From: Clostridium sp. AM58-1XD
GTDB lineage: Bacteria; Bacillota; Clostridia; Lachnospirales; Lachnospiraceae
Reading direction: 5' to 3'
DNA length: 64,000 nucleotides
NCBI RefSeq assembly: GCF_003464085.1
Contig: NZ_QSDR01000022.1
Location: 1 to 64,000 of the forward strand
In this document: in pieces, positions 17,405 through 25,473 of the stretch
Layout of the letters: each line of letters opens with the position of its first letter
Position numbering within the stretch: position 1 is the stretch's first letter
Notes under the pieces: generated by a model
What the model was told of the DNA's origin: nothing
Databases searched by the model: none
Seen by the model: the letters and a program-made list of their open reading frames with translations, nothing else
Translations under genes and position numbers: made by a program

Positions 17405-18892
17405 TTATGCTTTCTGTTTCAGAAGTTTTTTCTTCTCCATGTGCTGTCTGATAAACGGCCATATCAATGAAATGATTCCAATAATAATAAATGCTGCCGA
17501 AAACGGGCGCTGGAAAAATATTGCATAACTGCCCTGCGACATCACCAGGCTTCTTCTGAAATTCCCTTCCGCCATTGGCCCCAGAATCAGGGCAAGTACG
17601 ATCGGAGAAAGCGGATATCCTCCCTTCGTCAGGAAGTACCCCACGATCCCTGCGATCACCATAACGACTACATCATAGTAGTTGTTATTAATTGCAAAGG
17701 AACCAACCGTACATAGTACGATAATTACCGGTACCAGAATCCGTTTTGGAATAGAAACGATCTTTACGAACAGCGGCTGTCCGAGAAGTCCCAGAAGGAG
17801 CATGAAACAGTTGGCAACCATAAATCCGGCAAACAGAGTGTTGACTGTTGCCGCTTTTGTCAGAAACAGCTGAGGGCCTGGAGTCAGATTATGCATCATC
17901 AGAGCTCCCAGCATGACGGCCGTATTTGCATCTCCTGGAATTCCAAGAGTCAAAAGGGGAATCAGTGCGCCTCCCGTCGTACCGTTATTTGAGGCTTCGG
18001 GCGCTGCAACTCCCTCCGGAATTCCCGTTCCGAACAGTTCCGGGTGTCTGGAACAGCGGCGTTCCATGTCATAGGAAACAAATGCGCTGATATCCCCGCC
18101 TGCGCCTGGTATGCAGCCGATAAAAGTTCCTGTAAGGCCGGCCCTCAGGATTGTAGGCAGGATACACCTGAAATCCTTTTTGGAAGGAAGGGGATTTCTC
18201 GTCTTCTTCGCCTTTGCCCGTTCAACAAAAATCTCTTCTGTCGTCAGGAAACACTGGCTGAGTGCAAAGAGGCCTACCAGCACAGGAATAAAGGACAGTC
18301 CGCCCATCAGGTATGTAGAGCCGAAAGAGAATCTGGTATAGGCAGTCACATTATCCATACCGATCAATGACAAAAGAAGACCAAGTGTTCCTGACATAAC
18401 TCCCTTGATCAGGTCTTTTCCTGAAATACTGGCGATAATGCTGAGTCCGAAAAAGGCCAGTGCAAAAGATTCCGGAGCGTTGAATTTCAAGGCGATCTGA
18501 GCCAGCTGGGGAGCGACCAGAATCAGGATAATACCACTGATAATTCCTCCGCCGAAGGATGCAAAGGTGGAAATGCCAAGCGCTCTTCCCGCTTCGCCTC
18601 TGAGGGTAAACTGGTAACCGTCAATCACGGTAGCCGCCGCAGAAGGTGTGCCCGGCGTGTTAATTAAAATCGCTGTTATGGAACCACCATAAATTGCACC
18701 GCAGAAAATTCCGATCAGTACAAGCATGCCCACATGAGGACTCATGGAAAATGTGATAGGCATAAGGAGCGCCACTCCCATGGTGGAAGTCAGACCAGGC
18801 ATAGCTCCAAAAGAAATTCCCATTGCAACACCGCCTAATATTGCCAGCAGCGTAGCAGGGTTCATAATATTGCCGAGAACCGTCATAAACAT
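17405..18892 (-). CDS. tctA: Tripartite tricarboxylate transporter, large permease TctA
   Basis: A 495-residue membrane protein of the TctA family with about 11-12 helices. It carries the duplicated family signature: GAMPGLTSTMGVALLMPITF near the start, with GAIYGGSITAILINTPGTP after it, and the mirror copy CIPGAGGDISAFVSYDMERR and TLGIPGDANTAVMLGALM. It forms the channel of a solute-binding-protein-dependent secondary transporter for citrate-like or other carboxylates. The start follows GGAGGTGC and lies 14 bases after tctB. It is downstream of tctC and tctB in one minus-strand operon. Confidence 0.94.
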   Translation of the reverse strand: MFMTVLGNIMNPATLLAILGGVAMGISFGAMPGLTSTMGVALLMPITFSMSPHVGMLVLIGIFCGAIYGGSITAILINTPGTPSAAATVIDGYQFTLRGEAGRALGISTFASFGGGIISGIILILVAPQLAQIALKFNAPESFALAFFGLSIIASISGKDLIKGVMSGTLGLLLSLIGMDNVTAYTRFSFGSTYLMGGLSFIPVLVGLFALSQCFLTTEEIFVERAKAKKTRNPLPSKKDFRCILPTILRAGLTGTFIGCIPGAGGDISAFVSYDMERRCSRHPELFGTGIPEGVAAPEASNNGTTGGALIPLLTLGIPGDANTAVMLGALMMHNLTPGPQLFLTKAATVNTLFAGFMVANCFMLLLGLLGQPLFVKIVSIPKRILVPVIIVLCTVGSFAINNNYYDVVVMVIAGIVGYFLTKGGYPLSPIVLALILGPMAEGNFRRSLVMSQGSYAIFFQRPFSAAFIIIGIISLIWPFIRQHMEKKKLLKQKA

Positions 18893-18906
18893 GTTTCCTG
18901 CACCTC

Positions 18907-19362
18907 CTAAAATATGATTCCGGCCGGAAGTTTCACCTTCAGCAGGATTGTGAATACAAAGTAAAGAACTGCAGTAACGCCGATCGGAACGGCGACTGCC
19001 GCTATCCTGTTCTTCACCTTAAAGTACATGAGCATTGCAAATAAATAAACAGGTGTCATAATAATGAATCCGGCAATCTTCAGACTCCAGACATAGATGA
19101 TGCAGGCCAGTACCGCGATCCATACCCTGAGGTTTTCTTTCTTAAACAGCAGCACTTCCTCCTGTCCCTGAGGAACTTCTGCTTTTCTGGAGCCAACCAG
19201 TTCCAGAACAGACAGAAAAATTACGAGTACAGCCAGAACTCTTGGGAAAAATCCCGGTCCCAGCGCGCCGTTTGATCCCGGCGGAAATGTTCCGGCTTCT
19301 ATAAAAGCATAAACGCTGACTGCGATAAAGATAAGAGCGATTGCATTTGCAATCTTTTTCAT
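18907..19362 (-). CDS. tctB: Tripartite tricarboxylate transporter, small permease TctB
   Basis: A 151-residue protein with four predicted membrane helices, the usual TctB arrangement, including the GPGFFPRVLAV segment after helix 1 that marks the family. ATG 19362 has GGAGGT seven bases upstream; a TTG at 19368 is less likely. It lies between the binding protein and the large permease. A long palindromic repeat (19387-19509) separates it from tctC. Confidence 0.88.
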   Translation of the reverse strand: MKKIANAIALIFIAVSVYAFIEAGTFPPGSNGALGPGFFPRVLAVLVIFLSVLELVGSRKAEVPQGQEEVLLFKKENLRVWIAVLACIIYVWSLKIAGFIIMTPVYLFAMLMYFKVKNRIAAVAVPIGVTAVLYFVFTILLKVKLPAGIIF

Positions 19363-19386
19363 AGTCAATACCTCCTAAGATAAAAC

Positions 19387-19509
19387 AGAGGGGGTGCTGC
19401 AAAAGAGAAGAACCATACTGCCTCGAACCAGATTTTACGACTCGGCGGCTGCCTCAGAATGAAATCCGGAATCGATGGCATGTCTGACTTTACTTTTGCA
19501 ACACCCTCT
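19387..19509. repeat. Dispersed palindromic repeat between tctC and tctB
   Basis: The arms are AGAGGGGGTGCTGCAAAA (19387-19404) and TTTTGCAACACCCTCT (19494-19509). The inner segment 19457-19495 matches 58493-58531 at about 33 of 39 positions. Its position inside the operon could lower expression of tctB and tctA relative to the binding protein, by attenuation or by shielding the upstream mRNA (inference). Confidence 0.7.
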
Positions 19510-19572
19510 CTATCCTGCATTAAAAATTACTGCAATTATTCAAAACCTCCGTCCTGAACAGTTACATACTAT

Positions 19573-20685
19573 TTACTTTGTGGCAATTCCCAGCGCTCTT
19601 GACTGTTCGGAATATACACCGTCCTCACGGTCCATAAGCGCTTTGAAATCAGCTGCATTCATATAATTATGGGTGTAGTTCTGTGTTTCCATAAACTCGC
19701 ATACACTCTCATCTTCCAATGCGTATCTGGTAGCTGCGTCCAGCTTCTTAATGATATCCTCCGGTGTTCCTTTCGGTGCCAGGAATCCGCGGAAAACAGT
19801 CATCATAGAGTTAGGATAACCGCATTCCCCTGCAGTCGGCACATCAGGAAGCTCCGGAAGTCTCTCTGGAGAGAATGTAGCCAGAACCTTGATAAGGCCG
19901 GAATCTACGTATGTCTGTACTTCCTGTGGACTTACCGGAACGGCTTCCACATTGCCGCCTGCCAGTGCTACTGCTGCCGGTCCGCCGCCGTCAAATGGAA
20001 CATGCACGACTTCAATGCCTGCCTCATCTGCAAAAGAAGCTGCTAAAATATGCCATACACCGCCGATACCGGAATTCCCGATACGGACCTTTCCAGGATT
20101 TTCCTTACAGTAGTCTACAAATTCTTCCAGCGTGTTATATGGTGCGTCTGCCGCTACAGAAAGCGCCCCATAGCAGGAATTGAAATTGCATACAGAATCA
20201 AAGCTCTCATATGTAAAGTTTACTTCAGATACGTATGGAAGGCCAAGCAGTTCCGATACGCCTGCAGTGATGCAGCTTCCGTCATTCGGATCCTGGGCAC
20301 CGGCCGCAAATCCAATGGCGCAGCCACCGCCTGATTTATTCACTACGGATACAGGAACTCCCAGATATTCTTCCATAGCAGGAGCCATCGCCCTTAACAG
20401 AAGATCCGTACCGCCGCCTGCGCTCGGCGGACATGTAATCGTAACAGAAGACGCCGGATAATCATTAATTGGGGTTAAATCCTGGCTGTCTCCGCTTTCC
20501 TTTGCCTCTTTTGCCTGTTCTGCGCCGTTTTCTGCCTTTGTTTCATCCTTTTTCTCTGCAGAAGTCTCAGCTGTCTTTGTCGTTTCTTCCTTTGCTGATC
20601 CGCTTCCGCATCCTGCTGCCGTTACAGCAATTACTGCTGCCGCCATAACGACTGCTGCTGCCTTTTCAAATCCTCTTTTCCTCAT
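19573..20685 (-). CDS. tctC: Tripartite tricarboxylate transporter substrate-binding protein TctC
   Basis: A 370-residue lipoprotein of the Bug/TctC family, the extracytoplasmic receptor of a TTT system. The N-terminal signal ends in the lipobox AVTAAGC, with Cys at about residue 26. A charged low-complexity linker (about 28-70) precedes the mature domain, which begins with the TITCPPSAGGGTDLLLRAMAP block typical of these receptors and later has IGNSGIGGVWH. It is first in the operon, with a consensus promoter and a GntR-type operator upstream. The ligand is probably a carboxylate; which one cannot be told. Confidence 0.93.
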   Translation of the reverse strand: MRKRGFEKAAAVVMAAAVIAVTAAGCGSGSAKEETTKTAETSAEKKDETKAENGAEQAKEAKESGDSQDLTPINDYPASSVTITCPPSAGGGTDLLLRAMAPAMEEYLGVPVSVVNKSGGGCAIGFAAGAQDPNDGSCITAGVSELLGLPYVSEVNFTYESFDSVCNFNSCYGALSVAADAPYNTLEEFVDYCKENPGKVRIGNSGIGGVWHILAASFADEAGIEVVHVPFDGGGPAAVALAGGNVEAVPVSPQEVQTYVDSGLIKVLATFSPERLPELPDVPTAGECGYPNSMMTVFRGFLAPKGTPEDIIKKLDAATRYALEDESVCEFMETQNYTHNYMNAADFKALMDREDGVYSEQSRALGIATK

Positions 20686-20748
20686 GTAACATCCTCCTCT
20701 TACTTTATTCTACCTATCAGAGTTGTACCTTAACACCTATCATTTATA

Positions 20749-20808
20749 GGTTGTCGTACAACCGTTAACCGATGTGTGTATTATACTTGCCTGGTATATT
20801 TTTGTCAA
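20749..20808 (-). promoter_or_regulatory. tctC promoter with GntR-type operator just downstream of the start site
   Basis: Minus strand TTGACA (plus 20803-20808), 17-base spacer, TATAAT (plus 20780-20785). About ten bases after the expected start lies GGTTGT-CGT-ACAACC (20749-20763). Its core TTGTCGTACAA fits the TNGTNNNACNA pattern of FadR-type GntR operators, and two such regulators are encoded in the same cluster. A partial second site (GTTGTAC) lies at 20722-20728. Confidence 0.65.
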
Positions 20809-21007
20809 TTTTGATATTGCATAAAAAAACGGTTTGTTTTTTATATATAATGCACAAAACTTTTTCCTTTTCCCACGGTCAATTGACTTTTTTATACACA
20901 TGTGATACGCTGACACAAATACTCTTTCTTTACGTAAATCCACTCTTTTTTATTTAGAAAAGCCTCTGCTTTAACCGAAATAATAAAAAAGAGAGGAACG
21001 TTTTATT

Positions 21008-21962
21008 ATGCAGTTAAAAGATTTTGTCAGCTTTGGGATCAGCCCTTCCATGCTCTTTCCCGGCTCATTTGACGATGAACTCACTCATTATAAGGCGGTT
21101 GAATTGTGCTGCCATCTTCCGGAATTCGAACGTTTTGAGACTTTCCTTCCTCATTCCGAACGCCTGCGGCGTGCTGAAATTAATGATATGGCCAGACATC
21201 ACAAAAAACTGAACTATAATATTCCCGGTTATTTTCAGCTGGATAATGAATTCAATCCGTGCAGCGACACCGCGTCCATTCGAGCTAACGCGCTCGCTTC
21301 CATGAAGGAGCAGATCGATTTTGCCGCAGAAGCCGGTTCCTCTATTGTGGAAATGACTGGTTCTGTTGACAAAGGCCCGGAACGCCGTGAGGAACTCCTA
21401 GACCGTTTTTTTGAATATTTTATGGAAGTTTCCCTCTATGCTGAAAAATATGGAATTCTCACTGCTATCGAACCGATTGAACGCAGTCGCTTTAAACGTC
21501 TTTTTCTTGGCCCCACATCGGAATGCGCGGAATTTATTAAAAAAGCCAGGGAAGCCGGCGCCGGCAATGCAAGACTGATGCTGGACTTTGCCCATCTTCC
21601 CCTTATGGAAGAACAGGCAGATGAGGCTGTAAGAATCAGCTCCGAGACTGGACTGGCTGTTGTCCATATGGCAATGCTGTTCTGGAACCTTCCAGCCAGT
21701 TTTACGGCCATACCCATCCCCCATAGGCGTGCCGAACGGCATGTTCGATATGGCGGAACTCATTTATCATTTTAAGCTTCTGATGGACTGCGGCTATATT
21801 TCTCCCGTCCCACAGCGAGACGGGCGTGCTGTCATATCTCTTGAAGTAAGGCCTTATCCGGGAGCTTCTCCGCTGACTTCCGCACGGCTGATGTATGAAA
21901 AGGCTTCCTATGCCTTTGAAAAGGCCGCCGAACAGTCACTGCGCTTTCATCTGAATTCCTGA
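21008..21962 (+). CDS. Sugar phosphate isomerase/epimerase-like TIM-barrel protein (two frameshifts)
   Basis: Xylose isomerase-like AP endonuclease 2 fold protein, about 318 residues once repaired. Visible blocks: FGISPSMLFPGSF, EMTGSVD (strand with metal ligand Glu), TAIEPIERSRFKR, MLDFAHLPLM, and after repair the HMGNAVLE and YGHTHPPIGVPNG segments. These carry the His/Asp/Glu residues that bind a divalent metal in this family. The frame breaks at 21670 (GGG read as GG) and in the C-run at 21718-21722 (six C expected, five present). Both are single-base losses, and the tail to NS-stop is then normal. It diverges from the tctC operon and could process a sugar-derived acid; the substrate is unknown. 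Confidence 0.72.
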
Positions 21963-22009
21963 TAAAACGTCAACCGGCCTGATCATACGGTCAAACCGCA
22001 GCACTGAAA

Positions 22010-22150
22010 GAATCCCGCTCGCGGGATTCTCCGCCTGCGGCGGATCACTTCAGCGACATTATTCCTTACCGCCGCAGGGCGACCCTGCCCGGAGAACTTT
22101 TCTAAGTAGTTAAGACCACCGGCTTAGCCCCTAAGGGGGCTTGCTGGTTT
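22010..22150. repeat. Hairpin-rich right end of the IS200/IS605-type element
   Basis: Three hairpins follow the tnpA stop: GCCCC/GGGGC inside a longer stem at 22115-22150, TCCGCC-TGC-GGCGGA at 22030-22044, and GAATCCCGC-TC-GCGGGATTC at 22010-22029. Subterminal hairpins recognised as single strands are characteristic of IS200/IS605 ends. Which hairpin is the true boundary is not certain. Confidence 0.5.
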
Positions 22151-22178
22151 GCTTTGACTCCCTACTGGCTCTTAAGTC

Positions 22179-22626
22179 TTACTTCTTGTTTTTCTTCACT
22201 GGCTCACCCGTAAACAGGTCAATGTACTCTACTAACGACATCTGGTCATATTCCAAGCCTTCCTTTATCTGATTTTGTATATATGCCTTTATGGCCGCTA
22301 CATTCTTTCCTGCTGTGTCCACGTAATATCCATAGCACCAAAAATGACGGTTTCCGTACTTATACTTTAGATTCGCATGCTATTCGAATATCATGAGTGA
22401 ACTTTTTCCTTTCAGATATCCCACCACCTCGGACACTGCATATTTGGGCGGAATGCTTACCAGCATATGGATATGATCTGGCATGCATTGTGCCTCGATT
22501 ATCTCAATCCCTTTTCTTCGGCATAAGGTTCCTAGTATTTGGCCTACATCGGCCTTGATATCTTTATATATTGCCTGCCTCCGATATTTTGGTGCAAAAA
22601 CCAGATGATACTTGAAATCCCATTTA
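22179..22626 (-). pseudogene. tnpA: IS200/IS605-type transposase TnpA, interrupted (3' part)
   Basis: A Y1 HUH transposase acting on single-stranded DNA. This part carries KWDFKYHLVFAPKYRR, the HUH motif in PDHIHMLVSIP, and the tyrosine region AAIKAYIQNQ, ending in KKNKK. An in-frame amber codon stands at 22380-22382 (FE-stop-HANLKY), where relatives have a coding triplet. The first eleven codons lie 1.74 kb away at 24371-24403. The gene was split by the element at 22630-24370. It is inactive on at least two counts unless the amber codon is a sequence error. Confidence 0.8.
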
Positions 22627-22677
22627 GGTCAGTTTACAAGAGACTACGCGCAGACCGCGAAACGGGCTGCTGACAAC

Positions 22678-22718
22678 AAACGGCGCTATGCTCCCGGCAG
22701 GGTGGCATAGCGCCGTTT
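22678..22718. terminator. Strong hairpin near the left transposon end
   Basis: AAACGGCGCTATGC (22678-22691) pairs perfectly with GCATAGCGCCGTTT (22705-22718), followed by TGTTG. It could insulate the element from outside transcription. Confidence 0.55.
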
Positions 22719-22970
22719 TGTTGTGGGGAAACCAAAGGGGCAAAATCCTTTTGGCACACGACTTTGCGCAGCAAAGTGTAGTGTGTTATACGCTCTGTCG
22801 GCGTTGCCGCTTCAAATGCCGTTTCCGCCAGCGAAGGCAACGGCGGCGCTGTAAGCGCCGTTCATCTTGTCCGTTGACTGGCTCGGCTGGCTTTGCTATC
22901 TCCCCGATTATGCGATTGCGGCTTATACCAATAAGACGTACTACAAATTTGCCCGACAAACGGGAAGTAG

Positions 22971-23384
22971 TTATTTGTTTTCTGTAAAAGAAACGGTATC
23001 AATTTGAAGATAGGTCTTCTGATGGCGTGAAATAGAAAGAACAAGTATGTACTTGTCAGTAGTGCCGTCATCGTTTGTACATTGAAATATCATTTCACCT
23101 TTGCCATCGTTCAAAGCAATTATGTGAAACTCTGCAATGTTTTCAGTAATGTTATGATAATCACTTGCAAAAGTCTCAGGTTCTGATACGATTGACCAAT
23201 CTTTGCTTTCATTGGAGTTGTTCAAATCCAAAATTAAAGTGCCTCCATTCTCAACCGTAGCCGAGAAAATCTCTCCATCTACAACAAAAGAGGTTGGCTT
23301 GTAAGGCTTGTTCACCACAAACAACACCGCAACAAGAGCAATTACCAATACAGAAATAGCAATAATTAAGCTTTTCTTTTTCAT
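22971..23384 (-). CDS. Membrane-anchored small protein, possibly chagasin-like (transposon cargo)
   Basis: A 137-residue protein with a basic start MKKKS, one hydrophobic anchor (about residues 6-25) and an extracytoplasmic beta-rich domain. The domain has a GGTLILDLNNSNESKDW loop and a later EMIFQCTND strand, in an order reminiscent of chagasin-type (I42) cysteine protease inhibitors. The resemblance is weak and the classical NPTTGY loop is absent. It is the only intact gene inside the transposon remnant. ATG 23384 has AGGAGGC at good spacing. It was probably carried as an accessory gene. Confidence 0.45.
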   Translation of the reverse strand: MKKKSLIIAISVLVIALVAVLFVVNKPYKPTSFVVDGEIFSATVENGGTLILDLNNSNESKDWSIVSEPETFASDYHNITENIAEFHIIALNDGKGEMIFQCTNDDGTTDKYILVLSISRHQKTYLQIDTVSFTENK

Positions 23385-23414
23385 ATTCATTGCCTCCTAA
23401 ACTTCCGATTTGTA

Positions 23415-23444
23415 AAGTACGCCTTATACGCCTAAGGCGTACTT
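23415..23444. repeat. Perfect 12-bp palindrome upstream of the cargo gene
   Basis: AAGTACGCCTTA (23415-23426) and TAAGGCGTACTT (23433-23444) are separated by six bases. It lies 30 bases upstream of the cargo gene start and could be its operator, a terminator stem or a recombination site. Confidence 0.5.
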
Positions 23445-23669
23445 GTCATTTTCTCTTACCTCTCTGCGGCAAATAGCTTTTCGCCAGTTCGGATTTCTGG
23501 ACAATCCGGGGCAGCCATTGTTTTTCTTCCTCTATCAGCTTACGGTTTTTGGGAGAACGGCAACTGCCTGTTGCTGGACGATGGGTAGGAATGTGTCTGC
23601 CCCCAGACTATCTCCTATTCCGTCTGCTGCAAGTGGTTTCGCTGGGCGGTGCTGCCCCAGGACAAGGCG

Positions 23670-23983
23670 CTGGACGGATCGGCCAGTTGAACGCCTGGAA
23701 GAAGAAAGAGGAAGCCCTCGTCCTGCTGAAAAAGTGGTTTCCGCAGATGGAGGACTTTTCCGGGCAACTGAAAAAGTACAAGGTGACGATTGCCGACCTG
23801 CTGGAAGAAAACAAGAAGCTAGAAACAAGGGCAAAGGCCAACGAAAGAAGCAAGATGAAAGACACGATGGAACGGGCGAAGCTGGAAAGCGAATTACATA
23901 ATATCCAGCGGCTTGTGGAGCGTATTCCCCCGGACGTACTGGCGGAATTGAAATGGCAACCGCATGATAGAAAGGATAGGTAA
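23670..23983 (+). pseudogene. Mobilisation/relaxase protein C-terminal fragment
   Basis: The open frame (from about 23549) encodes a long charged coiled coil (LLEENKKLETRAKANERSK and onward), ending in a segment like the tail of Pre/Mob or related relaxase-type proteins. The first 40 codons do not look like protein, and no relaxase catalytic motif is present, so only a 3' remnant survives. The assignment rests on coiled-coil character and on adjacency to a recombinase, and is tentative. Confidence 0.4.
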
Positions 23984-24317
23984 TTTTATAAGTGGTATCA
24001 GATATAAAAAAGAAACAGAGGTCGTGACTTTTCAGGGAAAGGAAATCATGCTGGAAAATCTCACCCCGATTTTCACGCCGGAACAGGAAGCGGCGAAACG
24101 CCGGGAATTGGAGCAGCAGCTTTATGATGTGTTCCGCAAGTACGCTAACAAGCGGCGGATCGAGAAAGCCATCAGCCCGAAACAGTTTATCCAGATTTCC
24201 GGCTATCTCGACACTTGGGACAGCGTATCCTTTGACGACAAGCGGCGGGTGGTGGATTTGATGATTACCACCATAGTCGCCACAAGCGACAGCTTAAACA
24301 TTACATGGAAAATCTGA
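23964..24317 (+). pseudogene. Large serine recombinase, C-terminal fragment
   Basis: The 117-codon frame ends in ISGYLDTWDSVSFDDKRR, then a hydrophobic segment, then NITWKI. This resembles the C-terminus of large serine recombinases that move Tn4451/Tn5397-like elements. The preceding region is helical and charged, as in their coiled-coil zone. The catalytic serine domain and zinc ribbon are missing. The stop lies 36 bases from the right inverted repeat, where such recombinase genes usually sit. Confidence 0.6.
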
Positions 24318-24370
24318 CGGGCGGCACATCTCCCGTCAGACCGTTACCTTGTGTAGTCCCTTGTAAACTG

Positions 24371-24403
24371 TACTTTTGTATGATCTAAACTATTATTGTC
24401 CAT
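24371..24403 (-). pseudogene. tnpA: IS200/IS605-type transposase TnpA, detached 5' end
   Basis: Read on the minus strand from ATG at 24403: MDNNSLDHTK followed by one junction codon, exactly the N-terminus expected for the tnpA whose remainder begins KWDFKYH at 22626. Upstream of the ATG, CCTGTGCT and AGCACAGG (about 24414-24473) form the outer stem typical of the left end of such elements. Confidence 0.75.
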
Positions 24404-24530
24404 TTTAGGACTTCCTGTGCTTTTTTATTTGTGGTTTGCAGACCTACATCTATTTTAGCACAGGAGTTACTTTTATCTAAAGATATTCCCTCCGCCTGCA
24501 GAGCAGGTGATTTTTTTACTGCGACACAAC

Positions 24531-24577
24531 AAAAAAAGTTCCACGCAGGAGCAGTTTTCCTGCGCGGAACTTTTTTT
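24531..24577. terminator. Bidirectional terminator after the rhomboid-like gene
   Basis: GTTCCACGCAGGA and TCCTGCGCGGAAC (24538-24570) form a stem with one mismatch, with an A-run before and a T-run after. It ends the minus-strand gene at 24584 and blocks transcription from the mobile region. Confidence 0.85.
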
Positions 24578-24583
24578 ATTTCC

Positions 24584-25441
24584 TTATGACGACTGATCGC
24601 TGCCGCCATGAGCGGAATCAGCCGAGTCTTTCGTCACATGTTTATGCGTATATAAATGATCAAGACAGTATTCATAATCGCCCTCGCATTTGGAGCAGTA
24701 TCTAAATTCCAGATCGTCCCCATCCAGTTCCGTTCTTCCGCAGACAGCGCAGCGGTGATGGGTCTTCCCCTGAGGCATCATCTTGATCTGCGTTTTAAAC
24801 TCACGCTTTCTCTTAATCTCTTTTGGATTCACCTTGCTGTAATTCCTCGTCATCAGCCAGAATATGATGAAGTTGAGAAGGGAGAGCACGATTGCGATTC
24901 TCGTCGCAGCCGTTCCCAAAAGGAGACCCTGAAGTGCCAGGACACCGTAAATCAGCGCAATCCATTTCGCTTTGATCGGTATAATAAAGTACAGCATAAA
25001 CTGCAGATCAGGAAATGTTGCTGCAAATGCAAAAAGCAGAGAAAGATTTAAATACTCCGTGTTAAGATACCACAGCTGGTGGAAGAATACGAATCCGATG
25101 ACCGCCGCCAGCACATGGCCCAAAACTCCCATAAAAAAGTACACATTAAACCGGAATGCTCCCCAGACTCTCTCCAGAGTCATTCCCAGAGAATAGTACA
25201 GATAAATCATAATCAGGTTTGACACCGGATTATTAAAGGGCGGCCAGATCATAAACGTCACAATCCTCCAGATCTGCCCCCTCAGAATCGCGCTGGCGTC
25301 CAGCGCAAGATACTGAATATAAAAGGACGGATTCAGCATCTGCAGTACCATTCCGACTACGTACATACCCACAATATAATTCATCAGGTTCGGAATGGCA
25401 TATCTGCCGAATTTTCGTTCCATTTTGCTAAAAAAGCTCAT
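24584..25441 (-). CDS. Rhomboid-like membrane protein without catalytic serine, with zinc-ribbon tail
   Basis: A 285-residue protein with about six membrane helices (residues 15-205) in rhomboid order, including the L1-like WRIVTFMIWPP segment. The GxSG active-site motif of rhomboid proteases is absent: the matching helix reads NLSLLFAFAATFPD. This points to a pseudoprotease like the derlin and TMEM115 groups. The cytoplasmic tail carries a treble-clef-like cluster, CAVCGRTELDGDDLEFRYC followed by SKCEGDYEYC and DHLYTH, which could bind zinc. It lies 32 bases downstream of corA and may be co-transcribed with it. The function is unknown. Confidence 0.65.
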   Translation of the reverse strand: MSFFSKMERKFGRYAIPNLMNYIVGMYVVGMVLQMLNPSFYIQYLALDASAILRGQIWRIVTFMIWPPFNNPVSNLIMIYLYYSLGMTLERVWGAFRFNVYFFMGVLGHVLAAVIGFVFFHQLWYLNTEYLNLSLLFAFAATFPDLQFMLYFIIPIKAKWIALIYGVLALQGLLLGTAATRIAIVLSLLNFIIFWLMTRNYSKVNPKEIKRKREFKTQIKMMPQGKTHHRCAVCGRTELDGDDLEFRYCSKCEGDYEYCLDHLYTHKHVTKDSADSAHGGSDQSS

Positions 25442-25473
25442 TTTATCATCCTTTTTTCATGTTTTAACAGGCT

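Larger units (their letters stand above)
22630..24370. mobile_element. Remnant of a serine-recombinase transposon with terminal inverted repeats
   Basis: Bounded by an 18-bp inverted repeat with one mismatch: CAGTTTACAAGAGACTAC (22630-22647), and its complement at 24353-24370, which reads CAGTTTACAAGGGACTAC inward. The two flanks are the two halves of one IS200-type tnpA reading frame, which fixes the insertion site. Inside are a strong hairpin, a membrane-anchored cargo gene, a mobilisation-protein fragment and the C-terminus of a serine recombinase next to the right end. The 3' ends of mob and recombinase genes remain while their 5' parts are gone, so the element is internally deleted and cannot move by itself. 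Confidence 0.75.

Noticed and set aside
22380-22382. Amber codon in tnpA as a pyrrolysine or recoded site
   Set aside because: The gene is already split by an insertion, and a single nonsense change in a dead transposase needs no recoding. No pyrrolysine genes are seen.
22688-22987. Plus-strand open frame of about 99 codons near the left transposon end
   Set aside because: Its translation is arginine- and cysteine-rich without domain character, begins inside a hairpin and has no ribosome binding site.
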